Assembly (NCBI GenBank): GCA_036365145.1
Contig: JAEOAD010000015.1
Span: 13,261,501-13,325,500, forward strand
Length of the DNA: 64,000 nucleotides
Direction of reading: 5' to 3'
Origin: Orientallactaga sibirica
Lineage: Eukaryota > Chordata > Mammalia > Rodentia > Dipodidae
Shown here: positions 32,301 to 44,881 of the stretch, piece by piece
How positions within the stretch are numbered: the first letter of the stretch is position 1
Layout: the number at the start of each line of letters is the position of its first letter
The notes under the pieces: model-generated
What the model was told of the DNA's origin: nothing
Database searches by the model: none
The model's input: the letters and a program-made list of their open reading frames with translations, nothing else
Program-made: the position numbers and the translations under genes

Positions 32301-33804
32301 AAATGTTCTGTGAGCAACAAGAGAAGAAAGAGAAAGCTTTAGTAGTGATACTAGTGTAGTGTTCTGTGCAAAGATTGTGAAGCCAGAGAAGGTGGGGATT
32401 TAATCGAGCACTTGGAATCACTTTGCAACCATGCCCGTTGCATGGAAGCAATGCTGGTGCAATGTCATGGAAGCCAAAGTGGGAGAATATTTTAGGAAGG
32501 AATGTTAGCAGCATGGAGTATTTGGGTCTGAGAGAGCAAGCTTAGCATGGGGTCAAAGAAGGATTTAAGAATAATAGAAGCCTAGCAGTTTGGTACAGGA
32601 GTAGAAAAGCCAGAATATACCCCAAGGTACATTATTTAGTTCTGAGCCTTAGTTTTCTCCATGAAATAGTCAGTCTTGCCTGTCATACGAGGCTTGCCAC
32701 AATCTAATGATGCAGCCTGCAGCCAGTAATCAGAAGAGGAGCCACCAGAGCAGTGGGAGCTGGACCACCTGGAAGACTTGGTCAGGAGTCAACCTAATGT
32801 GTACTAATGCGTATTTAGTTTTAACTAACTTCCCAAGTGGTTGCCAGTAAAACATCTCTCCTCTCTGTGTCAGGGAAGAAAGTAAGAAGTGTTATCCTTC
32901 CATCTGTGGTGGGTAAGTGCTCACTGTAGATTTCCTTCGTGCCACGTTCTGTCTCCTCTGGGGTGCAAATCCTGGTCCCCACGTAAGGGTCAAACTCCTG
33001 CTTACCTTGCCCACATATGTTATCCAGATCTCAGGAGACCATATAGATGGCATACTAAGTCAACCCTTTTCTGGCATTTTGATATCAGTAAAGTCTCTCC
33101 ACCACTCACTTCCATGCTATCCTCAAACCCACTGTCATTCCACACTCCCAGTCTCCTAATTGGCTTTTCTGCTTCTAAGCTCATTCTTCCTAATCCACTC
33201 TCTACATAAGCACCCAAAAGGATATTGCTAGAACATAAATTTAATTATCTAATTTCTCTGCTTATGAGCACAAGTCCAAGCATGCATATACACCTCTCTC
33301 CAGCCTCTGGCACACCAGTCACTTTTGTGTTGTATTCAGTATACCTTCTGCACTGGCATCCTCAACATTTCCCTATTCTCAAACTTTTCCCTGTAGTCAT
33401 CTCTTTGGCATAAGTAAACTAATAAACATTTTATAAGACACAGTCAGCTTCTCTTTTTCTGTGACAATTGGTTCCAGAAATTAAAATTAAAAAACTTACT
33501 AAAGTTAATAGCCCCAAAATAGTTCCAGTATTCCCCTCATCCTCCACATATCACACAGTGCATTTTCCTGTTATCCCCTGATACCAACAGCCAGCATTTG
33601 GAGGCCTCTTCTAAAGCTCTTAAATCTACCTATTGAACAAGACAGACATTAATGTTAATAAAGCTCAGATATCTCTTGATGGTGATGAAGGAGCCAATGA
33701 GAAAGAACAGACATGGGGCAGGCATCACAGATAATCCAGCCTAGTGCTAGCATAGGGACGGCAGCTACCACAATGTGCACTCACAAAGACCCCTGCATTC
33801 AGAC
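32301..33804. other. No recognised feature
   Basis: Apparently unique. Two overlapping plus-strand frames (32889-33209, 32917-33159) are about 100 codons or fewer and show no domain. Confidence 0.4.
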
Positions 33805-34110
33805 TGGGGCGATAGCTGTTAGTAAAGCACTTGCCTTACAAGCATGAGGATCTGGGTTCAATCCCCAGAATTAATGTCAAATAAACCAGGTATGGTGGTG
33901 TGTGCTTGGGGCTCATAAGCCAGTCAATCTAGCCTACTTGACCAGTTCCTAGCCAGTGAGAACATCTCAACATAAGGTGGACTATGTCTGAGAAATGGTA
34001 TTTGAAGTTGTCCTCTGGCCTCTACAGACATGCACACACAGACATATATCCACCACATGCATACAAACATGTATACACACAGATACACACATAAAAACAC
34101 TCCATTCAAT
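33805..34110 (+). repeat. Composite SINE
   Basis: 'actggggcgatagctgttag', 'cttacaagcatgaggatctgg', 'ggttcaatccccag' (B box), 'ccaggtatggtggtgtgtgc' and a CA-rich tail at 34028-34105. Confidence 0.7.
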
Positions 34111-36506
34111 CTTCAGCCACCCAGACAGAACACTGGGAGAGGTGAGGAGGACTACCCAAGGTCATATAGACACACCCTGTCTCTTAGTCCTGAATATTTC
34201 CCTGTGGCATCCCTCATAAATGCTTTCCAAATACCACATGCTATTAAAAGTTCCAGAGGAGGAACTTGTCTTTCTTGTCTTGCAGACAAGAAAGGGGCAA
34301 ACCACCTACTGTTTGTCAATTCTGGCCACCCGCAGATGAGCACCTTAAAAGATCTTACCTGATCCTCATACCAGCTCTTCTAAACACACATTCCCTGGAG
34401 TCTATTGCTCAGATGAGAATATAAAAGCTCACAGAAGATGAACAGCTAGCTTCTTGTCATCCATTCTCTAGAACCATGGCCCATAAGAACGCTCTCAAGT
34501 AAGCCTGCAAACCAGTCCTCACATCACCTTCAGTCAGCATCCGGCTGTCACAAACCTGCCACCCAGGAATGCAGGCAGGAGATGCGCCCCTCTCTTAGTC
34601 TCCCCTTTCACTCTTCACAGCTGTTTCAAACACAAAAGCCAGGGCACAGGCCATGCTTCACCCTCCCCAGCATTAAGTAGAGCTTCTCTAGACCTCTATT
34701 AGAAGATAGTGGTATCTACCCCAAAGATAGCTAAAAACACTATGCAAGATATATAGAGAAAGGACTTCTCTCTTGGAATTTAGGTTCAGAAGATTATCCA
34801 ATTCTCAAGTGCTCCCTGCACATATCATGCAGGCTTCCCCAGTGACTACGATCAAGTAAGACAGAGCAAGATCTCTGAGAGATCTGTACGTAGGGCTCAA
34901 CCTAGACCTGAAGCACAGTGGCAGGCCAGAAAAAGTCTAATATTGCCAGGGCAACCCATGCAGGGCCCCCAGGCCTGGGGATCGAGTTTTGTCCACTTTA
35001 TGAATGCATTCTGAAGAGTACCTCATCACAAGAATCCCTTCTTTATGATTGTGTTCTTGCTCAACAGACAGTAGAGAGCAAGTACTTCCCCCTGCAGTGG
35101 CACAGAGTCCTCTACTCTGTGTTCCCCTAATGCCCAGAATTACTGCTGTGCCGGCCTTATGGTGTCTCTTCAGTGTGGTGGACCATACTCCAAGCCATCT
35201 CTCCAGCCCCAAACAATTCTTAATAACTACTTTCTTTCCTCAAAGAAAGGAAAGTCAACCCTCTGCAAGGAAATCCCCAAGTACCTACTTTGAATTATTG
35301 CACACACCACAAAAATGACTTCCCCCAATTCCACTGTTTCTTTAACAGACTGATTTTGAAATTTATTCTGAAACAATTTCCTTGTTAGTACAACGTCTCA
35401 AGCTGTACTGTGAAAAGAACAGTGAGTATTTTTATGAGATTGCACTTAACCTCTGAGATGCTAACCTATGTGAATGCCTGACCCATGGACAGGAAAATAT
35501 TTGCCTCATTTTCAAGGCAATCATTTCCTATGGACCTCCCTAGCACCAGGTTGGCCATCTTGTCAAAACACCCTCAGGAAAGTGTCAAAGCACAATGCCA
35601 ACAAAGCCATTCAGCTATGCTGTCTTGCAGCCAAGTCCCAGCAGCTTGGCCCTGAGCCACTGACAGAGGACAACAGCTGATTCTCAGGTACATAAGAGGC
35701 CATGTCACCATGGGCTGAGTGGCCTGTGTTCAGAAGACCCAAACAGAAATGCTTTCAATGGCAAACAGTTTACCCGGTGCATACATTCCCTGTGTGGGTG
35801 AGGGTCTCAGGAAACCTGACAACTTACACTCAGTTTAGAAAAACCTTTGAATCCAAATTACCTTTAATTTGGGGCCACTTAATGCCTTTCATCAACTCTT
35901 ATTGTCTTGGTTTAACAAACGGAATCATAAATTATACAATCTAGAGCAATCGTACTTATTTGCAAGTAGATTTTGTCAGTGCTCTCCTTATGAATAATTA
36001 ATACTAGGATAACCTTGATGGGACAAATGCATTTTGGAGGGAGTACTATATATTTAGGAAATCACTTGTGAGTTCCACTTTGAATTGAAATAATCAGCCA
36101 GTAAATCTCTCCAAAGAGCTTTTAGCCTAGCAGGCCTATGGTGTTTTTAGTTAAAACCAAGAAGCAAAGCACAAATAAATCCAAAGGAATTTGTACCTGG
36201 AAAAAATAGTAAACAGAAGTATTACATGTTTGTGAATTTCCCATACGTGACTGGGGAGCAGTCTGAAAAACTATTTTCTCCATATGCAAAGTGAAGGCAC
36301 AGGGATCTGTGAATCTTAATTCCATTTCAGATTTTAAGTGATTACGATACTCTCAACATTCATACCTGAAGTAATGAGTCCCCAAGGGGTGTGTAGGTAG
36401 AACTATAATTATTCTCAGTCAGCCTAATATTTTTTTTTTACTTAAAAACATTATTTTGTGAAAGAATTCATCCCCTTCATGAAAGTACCAAAGTGGTTTA
36501 ACATGC
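34111..36506. other. Mostly unique sequence, no gene recognised
   Basis: No convincing coding or repeat feature apart from a 3' piece of antisense SINE head ('aagccatctctccagcccc', ending 35209). 35860-36080 is AT-rich with homeobox-type words. Confidence 0.4.
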
Positions 36507-36896
36507 TGTAGCAGACAGTTTCAGGTTCGCTGAGATGAACTTCCAGACCAGGCACAGTTATGGAGGAAGGGATATTATTTATTGAAGCTTACAGATCCAG
36601 GGGAAGTTCCATAACGGCAGAAGTCGCGGCCTGCTCTCACAAGGCCAGGCAGAGAGAGCAAAAGCCAACCAGCCACCACAGCACACAGAGCAAAACTACA
36701 GCCAAAAGGTCACAGAGCACACTTCAGGAACTCCTGCTAGACACATTTGCATATCTTTACAATGGACTCTCAAACCATCACCACACCTTAAGACCGGGGC
36801 CCCCAGTGACCTTGCCTCTAGCAAGGTGATTGCAGATGCAAACTATAAGTAATAAACCACTGAATATATTGGGGGACATATATTCAAACTACCACA
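36507..36896 (-). repeat. Solo MaLR/ERVL-type LTR with target duplication CATGC
   Basis: A 390-bp antisense LTR, tgtagcagacag to ctaccaca, flanked by CATGC on both sides (36502-36506 and 36897-36901). On the minus strand it has 'tcaataaataat' as polyadenylation region. It is a different subfamily from 7055, longer and with little sequence in common in the middle. Confidence 0.85.
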
Positions 36897-37024
36897 CATG
36901 CCCCCAAAAAATTTGAGTCCCAAATAAAATAGCCCATAAACACATGTGTCCTAAACACATAAAATCTAATTTTGATCCAAATGAAAAGAAAATTTGGGAG
37001 ACAATGAATACTCAAAAAGTAGAG

Positions 37025-37385
37025 CTGGGGCTGAGAAGAGGGCTCAGATGGTAAAGTGCTTGCCAAACAAGCATGAGGATCTGGATTCAGATCTCCAGCA
37101 CGCTGGTAAAAATATGAGCATGGTGGTATGCTCCTGTAGTTCTAGCCCTGAAAAGGGAGAGAAAGGAGATCACCAAGGTTTGCTACCAAGCTAGTCTAGA
37201 TGAATTGATGGCTCCAAATTCAAGGAGAGACCCAGTCTCAGAAATAAAGATGGAGAGCAACCAAGGAAGACACCTGACATGGACCTCAGTCCTCCACACA
37301 CACAATGCATACACACCTACGTACACACATGCACCCATATACATATGTCCATACACACTACCAGGCGTATACGCATGCTAAAAAC
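37025..37385 (+). repeat. Composite SINE with CA-rich tail
   Basis: 'tggggctgagaagagggctcag', 'aacaagcatgaggatctgg', 'attcagatctcc', 'catggtggtatgctcctg', 'ggagagacccagtctcag', 'aaggaagacacctgacatgg' and a CA-rich end at 37295-37370. Confidence 0.75.
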
Positions 37386-38611
37386 AATAGTACACATGGG
37401 AAGGGCCTTTTCAAATGTCCACCTGAACACCCCACCATCCTCTTCTGCAGAACAGTAATTCCTCACAGCCCTCCTGCCAGGCTGAGAAGTCCTTGTTCAA
37501 CCAGCAGTGCTTGCTACCTCTGTCCTACAAATGAAAGCGAACCTTGCAGATAGCTAATGGCTTGCTAAAGCCATATGCTTACAACCAAAGTTTAGTGTTT
37601 TGCTATGGTATGATTAGCTTTGGATGCAATAGGAAGTTAACCTCGTCAACCATGTGCAGAAATGTGATCTATCCTAACACAAAGATTAAACTCAAGCTGA
37701 ATGTTCTAGAGTGTGGGAAATGTTGACTAATCCCCTTCATGGCCAACTGGCCCTGAGGTCAGAAATTCCCACTTTGAAGACAGACATCTTCTGGGGCAGG
37801 AGCCCGGAGGCCTCCAGAACAACAGGCGGTTTTAGCAGTTGAGTTTCTATCTGTACATTATAAGCAAGTGCTTTGGTTCTTAGTATTCTGTGATATGTTC
37901 CCAAAATAAAGTCTTGGTGAGAACTTATAGCCTTTGAGTACATGGATTTTTTACTTTCGTTTGTTGCCACACTTACAGGAAGAGCTGCTTCATGAGAACT
38001 GTGCAGACTTCCTAATCCATAAGACATTTGAACTGAAAAGTGTGGTTGCTTATGACTGAACAGCAAGCATGTGCCAAGTGCTGAGCTCAGATTCAGAAAG
38101 GGCAGCAGATAAAATAAAAGGCCATAGCTTCTTGAGATGGGGAAAAGTGGAAGCAGAAAAATTAGAAACATGGAGGACAGCTGCAAGCTTCTGAAGATAC
38201 CCAAGAGTCTGGTCTTCAGCCACAGCAGGGAAGCTGCTGCAGAATGCCTGCATTTGAGAGCAAAGTTGCTTCCTGCTAATTTCAATGAAGGACCTTTCGG
38301 AATTTTATTCATTCAGCAAAAAAACTAAAGCTTATATATTGTTAAGGTATATCTGATAGTTCTTGAACAGGATCATAATATAGGAGAAAACCACAAACCA
38401 TGAAGAGAATTAAGCCAATCATGTGAAAAAGTGCCCCCTCCCATGTCTTTCACAACACTAGGTCTATTTTACATTGAAAATTGATAATAGGCTGAAATGC
38501 ACATGGTGGGTCTTCTCCTCAGTGGAGCCAGCCTGGGTTATTATCCTGTGGTAATAATGAAGCTCAGTCAGGCTACTTAGTCTTTGATTTCCCACTGTAT
38601 GAAGAGTGGAA
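37386..38611. other. Unique sequence holding a 191-codon antisense open frame
   Basis: I see no repeat in this stretch. The longest open frame of the window outside repeats is here: minus strand, 37737-38312, 191 codons from ATG to stop. It has a hydrophobic stretch at about residues 48-72 and 74-86. It has no family resemblance I know, no clear Kozak context was judged decisive, and nothing else suggests a gene. It is reported as an open frame only, possibly chance or part of a non-coding transcript. Confidence 0.25.
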
Positions 38612-38960
38612 AGGGGACTAAGGCAATGGCTCACTGGGTAAAGTCCTTATCTTGTAAGCATGAAGACCTGAATTTGATCCTCAGTACTCACTTAAAGTGA
38701 TAAGTATGGTGGTGTATATCTGTAATCCTGGCACTGAAGAGGCAGAGAATGGAGAATCAAGGCTCTCACTGGCCAGCCATTCTAACCTAGTTGGTGAGCT
38801 CCAGGCCAAGGAGAGACACTGTCTGAAAAAGAGATGTGCTAACACCTGAAGTTGTCCTCTGGCCTCCACATGCACACACATGTGCCTCACACATGCATAC
38901 ATGTGCAGCCCCCTACACACATGCATCCACACACATGACTATGCATACACATCACTCAAA
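38612..38960 (+). repeat. Composite SINE with CA-rich tail
   Basis: 'ggggactaaggcaatggctcac', 'gtaagcatgaagacctgaat', 'gtggtgtatatctgtaatcc', 'aaggagagacactgtctg', 'gttgtcctctggcctccaca' and a CA-rich end. Confidence 0.75.
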
Positions 38961-40204
38961 AATTAAAGAATAAGTAGGGTAGAAGATGGAAATAAAGAGG
39001 AAGAGGAGAAGAAATGAGGAGAGTGGTAATAAGTTGACAAAAGTTATCAGAGGGAGGCAGGTAAGGGTTAGGTAGGGTGGAGTGACCCATTGGACCACTT
39101 GTTGTCAGTTGTCAGTGCTCAGGCAGTCATTCAGTATCTCCCTTTACTACCAGCTTGACTGAAAAAGGAAGGACGAGTCAAGTGAGGTTCTTTCCACTGT
39201 ACAAACCTTATAGTGTGGAGTCAATGACAATGTGAAACAAAGGTCTTCACTACACATAGTATGCTATCCTATTTATTCCATCCATTCTTTCCCCTTTCCA
39301 TTCATGTGAAAAGCAAATTGCTAAGATATTTATATCCCAGGTATAATAACAGTCTCTGGGCCTAAAAATTAATGAATAACAGATTGATGGATGGAGGAAA
39401 GAATAAATGAAAGAATGAACAAAATTACTCATCTTACATCCACAGTATTGGCTTAAGTATGACTCTATCATTCTATTATAGAAATGGAAGAAATCCCTGA
39501 AGAACCAGAAGGAACAGATGAGATGACTGGTCTCTGGATATGTGGCCTTAGATCAGTAATCCCCTGCCTCAGAATCCCCATTTCCTCATTGGTGAAACAC
39601 AGATAAAACTTTACAGCTCACTTCATAAGGTTATTAGGAAGAAAAATGAGATCATTATGCAATAACGTACTTTGCACTTTCCAAAACACAAGCTTATGAT
39701 ATTACTATAATAAGGGAAACATTTTCAGTTTTAATTTGTAACCGCTGAATGTAATTTAAGCAAGAAGTGTGATGTTCACTTTGTATTTTTTGAAGTGTCA
39801 GTCAGATAAATTAATCATGTAAACAGAAGGAGGGGGAACAGGTATTTAAGTCACTTAATTGTTTTTAACCACATTCGTCATGCTAATTAAACGGCTTATA
39901 CAGCAAAGCAAGGTCCACAAGGGCAATGCTACTCATCTTATGCTAGGTAGTTTGCACATTTGAATGAAATAAACTTATTTCTTTTAAACATGTATTGCAA
40001 ATTCACTTTCTTTCATCTTAGGTGTTCACCCAGAACCCTCTATCCTCTGTGTCCAAAAAGGGTACACTACTGAGGACTGTCAGGTGGGTTTTCAGGAATG
40101 AAGGTGGATCAATTCATTGACTACAAGCAGGACTGTTTTGAACATGGAAAGCTCAAGCAGAAATTCTGAGAACTAGCTGATTAATATGTATACTTGTGAG
40201 TAAT
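38961..40204. other. Unique sequence, possible conserved non-coding element at 39715-39960
   Basis: No repeat or coding feature is recognised. Within 39715-39960 there are several homeodomain-type cores (attaatcatg, cttaattg, gctaattaaac) and a forkhead-type gtaaaca, close together in non-repetitive AT-rich DNA. Confidence 0.3.
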
Positions 40205-40443
40205 TAGGAATGTATCTCAGCTGGTAAAGTACTTGTCTCACATGCATGAACCTCTGAATTCTACTTCTGTCACTGCATAAACCAGCAGTTGTAACACACA
40301 CATTTTTAATCGCAGAAATTGGTAGATGGAGTCAGGAGGATCAGAAGTTCAAGGTCATCCTCAGCTACAAAGTGAGTCTGAGGCCAGCCTGAAATACATG
40401 AGACCCTGTGCAAAAATCAAAACAAAACAAAAAAAAAAAAAAA
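40205..40443 (+). repeat. Composite (ID + B1-like) SINE
   Basis: 'aggaatgtatctcagctggt' head, 'cacatgcatgaacctctgaattc', then B1-like 'gtcaggaggatcagaagttc', 'aaggtcatcctcagc', 'gaggccagcctgaaatacatg', 'agaccctgt' and an A-rich tail (40430-40443). Confidence 0.75.
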
Positions 40444-41851
40444 TAGGGAGAATTATACTTGAGAGCAGAGCAAAGGACAATGTTAGAGCCAAAATGGCAG
40501 GACACCCTTCTTATGGACACAGGGAGAAAAATTCAGTAAACCATCACTGGGCTCTGCCTGTATGGAGCCTATAGAGTAGGTTCTCCCTCCAGGGCCATCT
40601 CCTAAATGCTATGACCTTGACAGCTGGCCTCCAGGCTACAGTACTGTCAGCTGGGTGGAAATAGGTAAGCAAAGGGTCTGCTCATCTCCTTGCTGGGCCT
40701 ATGCCAGTATTGCCTGGTATCCTAGGCTGTTATGTGGGAGTTAGCAGGTTGGGAAGTGCTATGCTTGACAATACTGTGAGATAGTCCTATTCTATGGAGG
40801 CAGGAAGTTCAGAAAATTGAATGGTTTTTCATAACTCACAAAGCCATTATAGAACTGCACATGGTTTCCCTATGTGCTGTCCTGTTATCAACTGCAGCTT
40901 CTTTTCTAAGTCATTGGTCACTCTTTTCCATCTCCTCAATCTTTTATTCTTACAAATTATTCAATTTTCATCTATCTTTTCAAAACTTTTCCAAACATTT
41001 AAATTCCTACTTGATATACATTTCATACAGTGTTGTACATTTGCTTATAATTTCTTTTCTAGAAAGACTGAAGATATCTTGTGACAGCAATGAAGCAAAG
41101 ATACCCAATAATGTTACTATGGACCAAAGAAACCAGGACTAAAGGAAATAAGCTAATCACAATTGGCTATGACTAAATGAACATGCTGTCCCTTTACACA
41201 TATATAAACATGTGTGTCTTCTTTGGGAGAATGTATATTCTAATGTTTAGCTCAGTTTTTACAGTTATTTTCTTTTACACTAACTTTTTTAAATGCCCTT
41301 GTCTTATAAATTCAATTATATATGTTATTGCAAGGTCTTTATGATTTTTTTCTGCACCATTATAACCTATAGCTTCTAACTTCTTCATATGGCATTTTTA
41401 ATCGAGTATAAAGCACTGTGAATTTCACATTGTTGGAAGATGGCTATTTATTAATTTTAAAAATATTCCTTTACCTCATTTTCAGGTGTAATTATTTGGC
41501 AACAAAATGATCCTTCAAGTCATGTTTTTAAGCTTTAGTAGTCAAAGCAGCATTCAGTCCCAGGGCACACACATCTGTGAACTGAAAGTCCCAGGAGAAA
41601 AAAAAATGTATTAAAAGATCTACAAGGCTGAATGGTTAGAATGCCAGTGATTGTGAAGAGCTGGGATGTTGCAGCTCCAGAACCCCATTATTCTGGGCTA
41701 CCTTTAACTGCCTAAACAGTTGTCAGTGTGACTTAACATTCCTGTGGCTATCAAGTAAAATCTAGGCATTCTACAAACACTATAGAAATACTGAGATTTC
41801 CCATTCTGGCTAGTGGAAACATGAACTCTTTTCAACTCTGGATGAGCTCTG

Positions 41852-41854
<3 letters not shown>
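40444..41854. other. No recognised feature
   Basis: AT-rich, apparently unique. Two overlapping plus-strand frames (40821-41084 and 40861-41142) have no recognisable domain. Confidence 0.4.
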
Positions 41855-41891
<37 letters not shown>

Positions 41892-42290
41892 CTACCCTTT
41901 CTGGGTCTTTCCTCTTCTACCTCTCATAGTCTCCTCACCTGTACCAGCTAATCAGTCTCTTAGATTTTCCCAGAGGGGGCTGTGGCAGTCTTTCCTCTTT
42001 ACAGTTCTATCTGTGCTCTCCAGACTCACAGCTCTGCCTTGCCTTCCAAAGAGACAAGCACCTCAAGAGAGCATCCTCCAGCAAGGCAGCCAGGAAATCT
42101 TCAGATCTGAAGCAGAACAGTCATGGGCCTCCTCCATGGCGTCCTCTCCCTTGGTGATGCTCTCTTGAATTGTTCATGCTGCTTGTCTGACAACTGTCTT
42201 CCATCAACTCCCAGCTTTGGTTTTGCCCACTGCTTCTGAAGAGAAGGGGAATTCTACATCATTGCTTTACTTTGGCCAGAAGCATGAGTG
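41855..42290 (-). other. Possible retrocopy with 37-base poly-A tail on the minus strand
   Basis: A T-run of 37 bases at 41855-41891 directly precedes a GC-richer stretch (41892-about 42290) unlike its AT-rich surroundings. On the minus strand this reads as a transcript-like segment ending in poly-A. No parent gene was recognised, no AATAAA lies just before the tail, and no target duplication was found, so the call is weak. The 115-codon plus-strand frame through the T-run is an artefact of poly-Phe coding. Confidence 0.25.
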
Positions 42291-42764
42291 TGTATTGATT
42301 TTTTTAGGCACCTGTCTTTTTGATTTATTTTTCAGGCTGCCTTAGATATTAAAACATACAAATTTAAGTTATTGCAGTTAACCTTCAAAGTAAAATCATA
42401 CTTTTAAATGAATGTTTAAAAGCCTTGCAACTGTATATTTTCATTCATTCCTCTGAGTTTTTATGTACTTTTTGTATTATGTATTTTCTCTGTATATGCT
42501 ATGGCACAATGACTTACTATTAATGTTTTCAACTACTTATAGCTAGTAAAGATGCTAACGAAAAGGATGTTTTAAATTTATTTAGGTATTTACTTTTTGT
42601 GGGCTCTTTATTGTCTCCTTTGTGTCTGGAGTTTTATCTGGCATAATGTTCCATCATTTTCAGGAATTTTTATCTGATTCATAAGTTAATTTTTTAGATA
42701 TTGTTGAAATCAAGATTGAGGACATTTTTCTTGTTCAAAATCATTGTCCCTTTGATTTTGGTGT

Positions 42765-43101
42765 TGATGCAGTCAGGTTCATATTGCTGGCAGAAATCAC
42801 CCAACCAAGAACAGCTTTGGGGGGAAAAAAAAGGTTTATTTCAGCTTACAGACTTGAGAGAAAGCTCCATCATGGCAGGGGAAAACCATGGCATGAGCAG
42901 AGGGTGGCCAAAATAAGGTGGACAATAGCAACAGGAGAGTGTGCCAAATACTAGCAAAGTGGAGCTGGCTATAACACCCATAAGCCCGTTCCCAATAATA
43001 CACTGCCTCCTGGAGGTGTTAATTCCCAAATCTCCATCAGCTGGGAACCTAGCATTCAGAAAATCCAAGTTTATAGGGGCTATTTGAATCAAACCACCAC
43101 A
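42765..43101 (-). repeat. 3' LTR of the MaLR at 42765-44582
   Basis: A 337-bp antisense LTR starting tgatgcagtcagg (other copies tgttgcag) and ending caaaccaccaca. Confidence 0.88.
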
Positions 43102-44246
43102 TTCCACCACTGGACCCCATAAACTGATAGCCATACATGATGTAAAATGCAATGCATTCATCCAACTTCAGAAGTCCCCATAGATTTTATCAATCCTAAT
43201 GATCAAACATCCCCATAATCCAAGGTCTTTTAACTGAGCCATAATACCAAAAAAAAAAAAAAGAACCCAAAACCCATAATGGCACAGAATAAACACTCAC
43301 ACTGCAAAAGATGGCACTGGGCATACCAAAGAAATATTCAGCCAATACAAGATTTAAACAGGGTAAACATCAAACTCTATAGTTCCAAGTTCAACAACTC
43401 TAGTCAGTGAAGTCTCCAAGTTTGATCATTCTAACCAGCAGCAAGTCCCTGGAGTTCCAATTCCACCCCTCCAGTGAGGCTACCCATAGTCCTGGAAAAA
43501 TTCATCTGAGAGCAACAGCTTTCCTTAGCAGCCATCTCATAGTCCTGACATCTCCACTGGGTCTCCACTGCAACACATGGTTCATCCTGACAGTTCCATC
43601 GGGTCTCCATGAGGCAATCCAGCAAACCTGCTACACATTGCCCATGGCCATTTCCAAAACACAAGACCACGATGCAAATTCAGTGACCCTCTCTTTCCTG
43701 CATTTCTTATATTCCACAATACCAGGTGGGGTGCCAATTTGTTAATCCACGGGGAAATAAAGATGACTTTGAAGAACAGGACATTCCTTGAGTATTCAGA
43801 CCCCTTCAAAAAACTGCATTCTTTTTGTTGTTCCAATGCAGGTCAGCTGGCCCAATCTGAATGGTTGTAATCTCTCATACAATTGCAGTTAAACAGGCAG
43901 CAGTTTGGGCCTAAAGATTTCTTTCTGTGTCATATCCTTCTGAATACATCAGTCTGTTTCTATCCACTGCAACCCTGCACAACTTCTCAGGACATGGCCA
44001 AAATCGCAAGCCTCTCACACAAACTGCTTCTAGCTCCGTCCAGGCAAAGCTCTTTCTAGCCCTCACAAGCCAAATCTCACAGTCCATAGTTCTTACTGCA
44101 TTCAGGTCTTTCAACTCTGACCAGAATAGTCTATCAAGCTGTACTTCGACAAATTCTTCCACATTCCTCTTGAAAATCAGCTCCAAAAGGCCAAAGCCAC
44201 ACAGTTAGGTATCTAGAAACAGTGCCACTCTCAGTACCAACATTAC

Positions 44247-44582
44247 TGTTGCAGTCAGTTTTTCACTGCTGGCAAAAATCACCCAACCAAGAGCAGCTTT
44301 TGGGGGGAGAGGGCATACATACTCAAGGGGAAGCTCCATCATGGTAGGCAAAAACAAGGGCATGAGCAGAGGGTGGACATCACCCCCAGGCCAACATAAG
44401 GTGGACAATAACAATAGAAAAGTTTGGCAAACACTAGCAATGGGGAGCTGTGTGTAACACCCCTAAGCCTGACCCCAACAATACACTGCCTCCTGGAAGT
44501 GTTAATTCCCAAATCTCCATGCTGGGAACCTAGCACTCAGAACACCTATGTTTATGGGGGACACCTGAAACACACCACCACA
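44247..44582 (-). repeat. 5' LTR of the MaLR at 42765-44582
   Basis: A 336-bp partner LTR, tgttgcagtcag to ccaccaccaca, with a deletion in the antisense polyadenylation area near 44310. Confidence 0.88.
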
Positions 44583-44624
44583 GGTGTCTATTACTGTCAC
44601 TCATATCATTGTTCTTTTTTGTGA

Positions 44625-44826
44625 CTTTGAGTCTCAATAGCCTGGCACTTACCAATTAGGCTAAACTACCTTGCATATAAGCCCCAGGGATCTGTCTCTC
44701 TCTGTTTCCTGCACTGTGATTACAAACATCCACAATCATACTCAGACATTCTTATACTAGGAATCAAACTTGGGACTTCCTACTTGTGAGGCAAGAGCTT
44801 TTTCCATCCACCTATCTCCCTAGCTC
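44625..44826 (-). repeat. Old composite SINE, antisense
   Basis: 'gagtctcaatagcctggcac', 'actgtgattacaaacatcc', 'ggaatcaaacttgggac' (antisense B box) and 'cacctatctccctagctcc' at the head end. Confidence 0.55.
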
Positions 44827-44881
44827 CAATATGTGTATTTTTTAAGGTTTAGAGACTTTACTAGATTAAGAGAAGGAAATA

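Larger units (their letters stand above)
42765..44582 (-). mobile_element. Second complete MaLR-type retroelement, antisense
   Basis: An 1818-bp element: 3' LTR 42765-43101, internal 43102-44246, 5' LTR 44247-44582. GGTGT flanks it on both sides (42760-42764 and 44583-44587). The interior matches that of 7055-8893 throughout, for example 'ttagcagccatctcatagt' and 'tcctgcatttcttatattcc' in both. Like its sibling it has no long open frame and so could move only with proteins supplied elsewhere. An A-run of 14 at about 43250 and small indels show decay. Both copies have the same orientation. Confidence 0.9.

Noticed and set aside
41821..42168. 115-codon plus-strand frame starting with poly-Phe
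   Set aside because: The Phe run is the T-run of a probable antisense poly-A; nothing else supports a protein.
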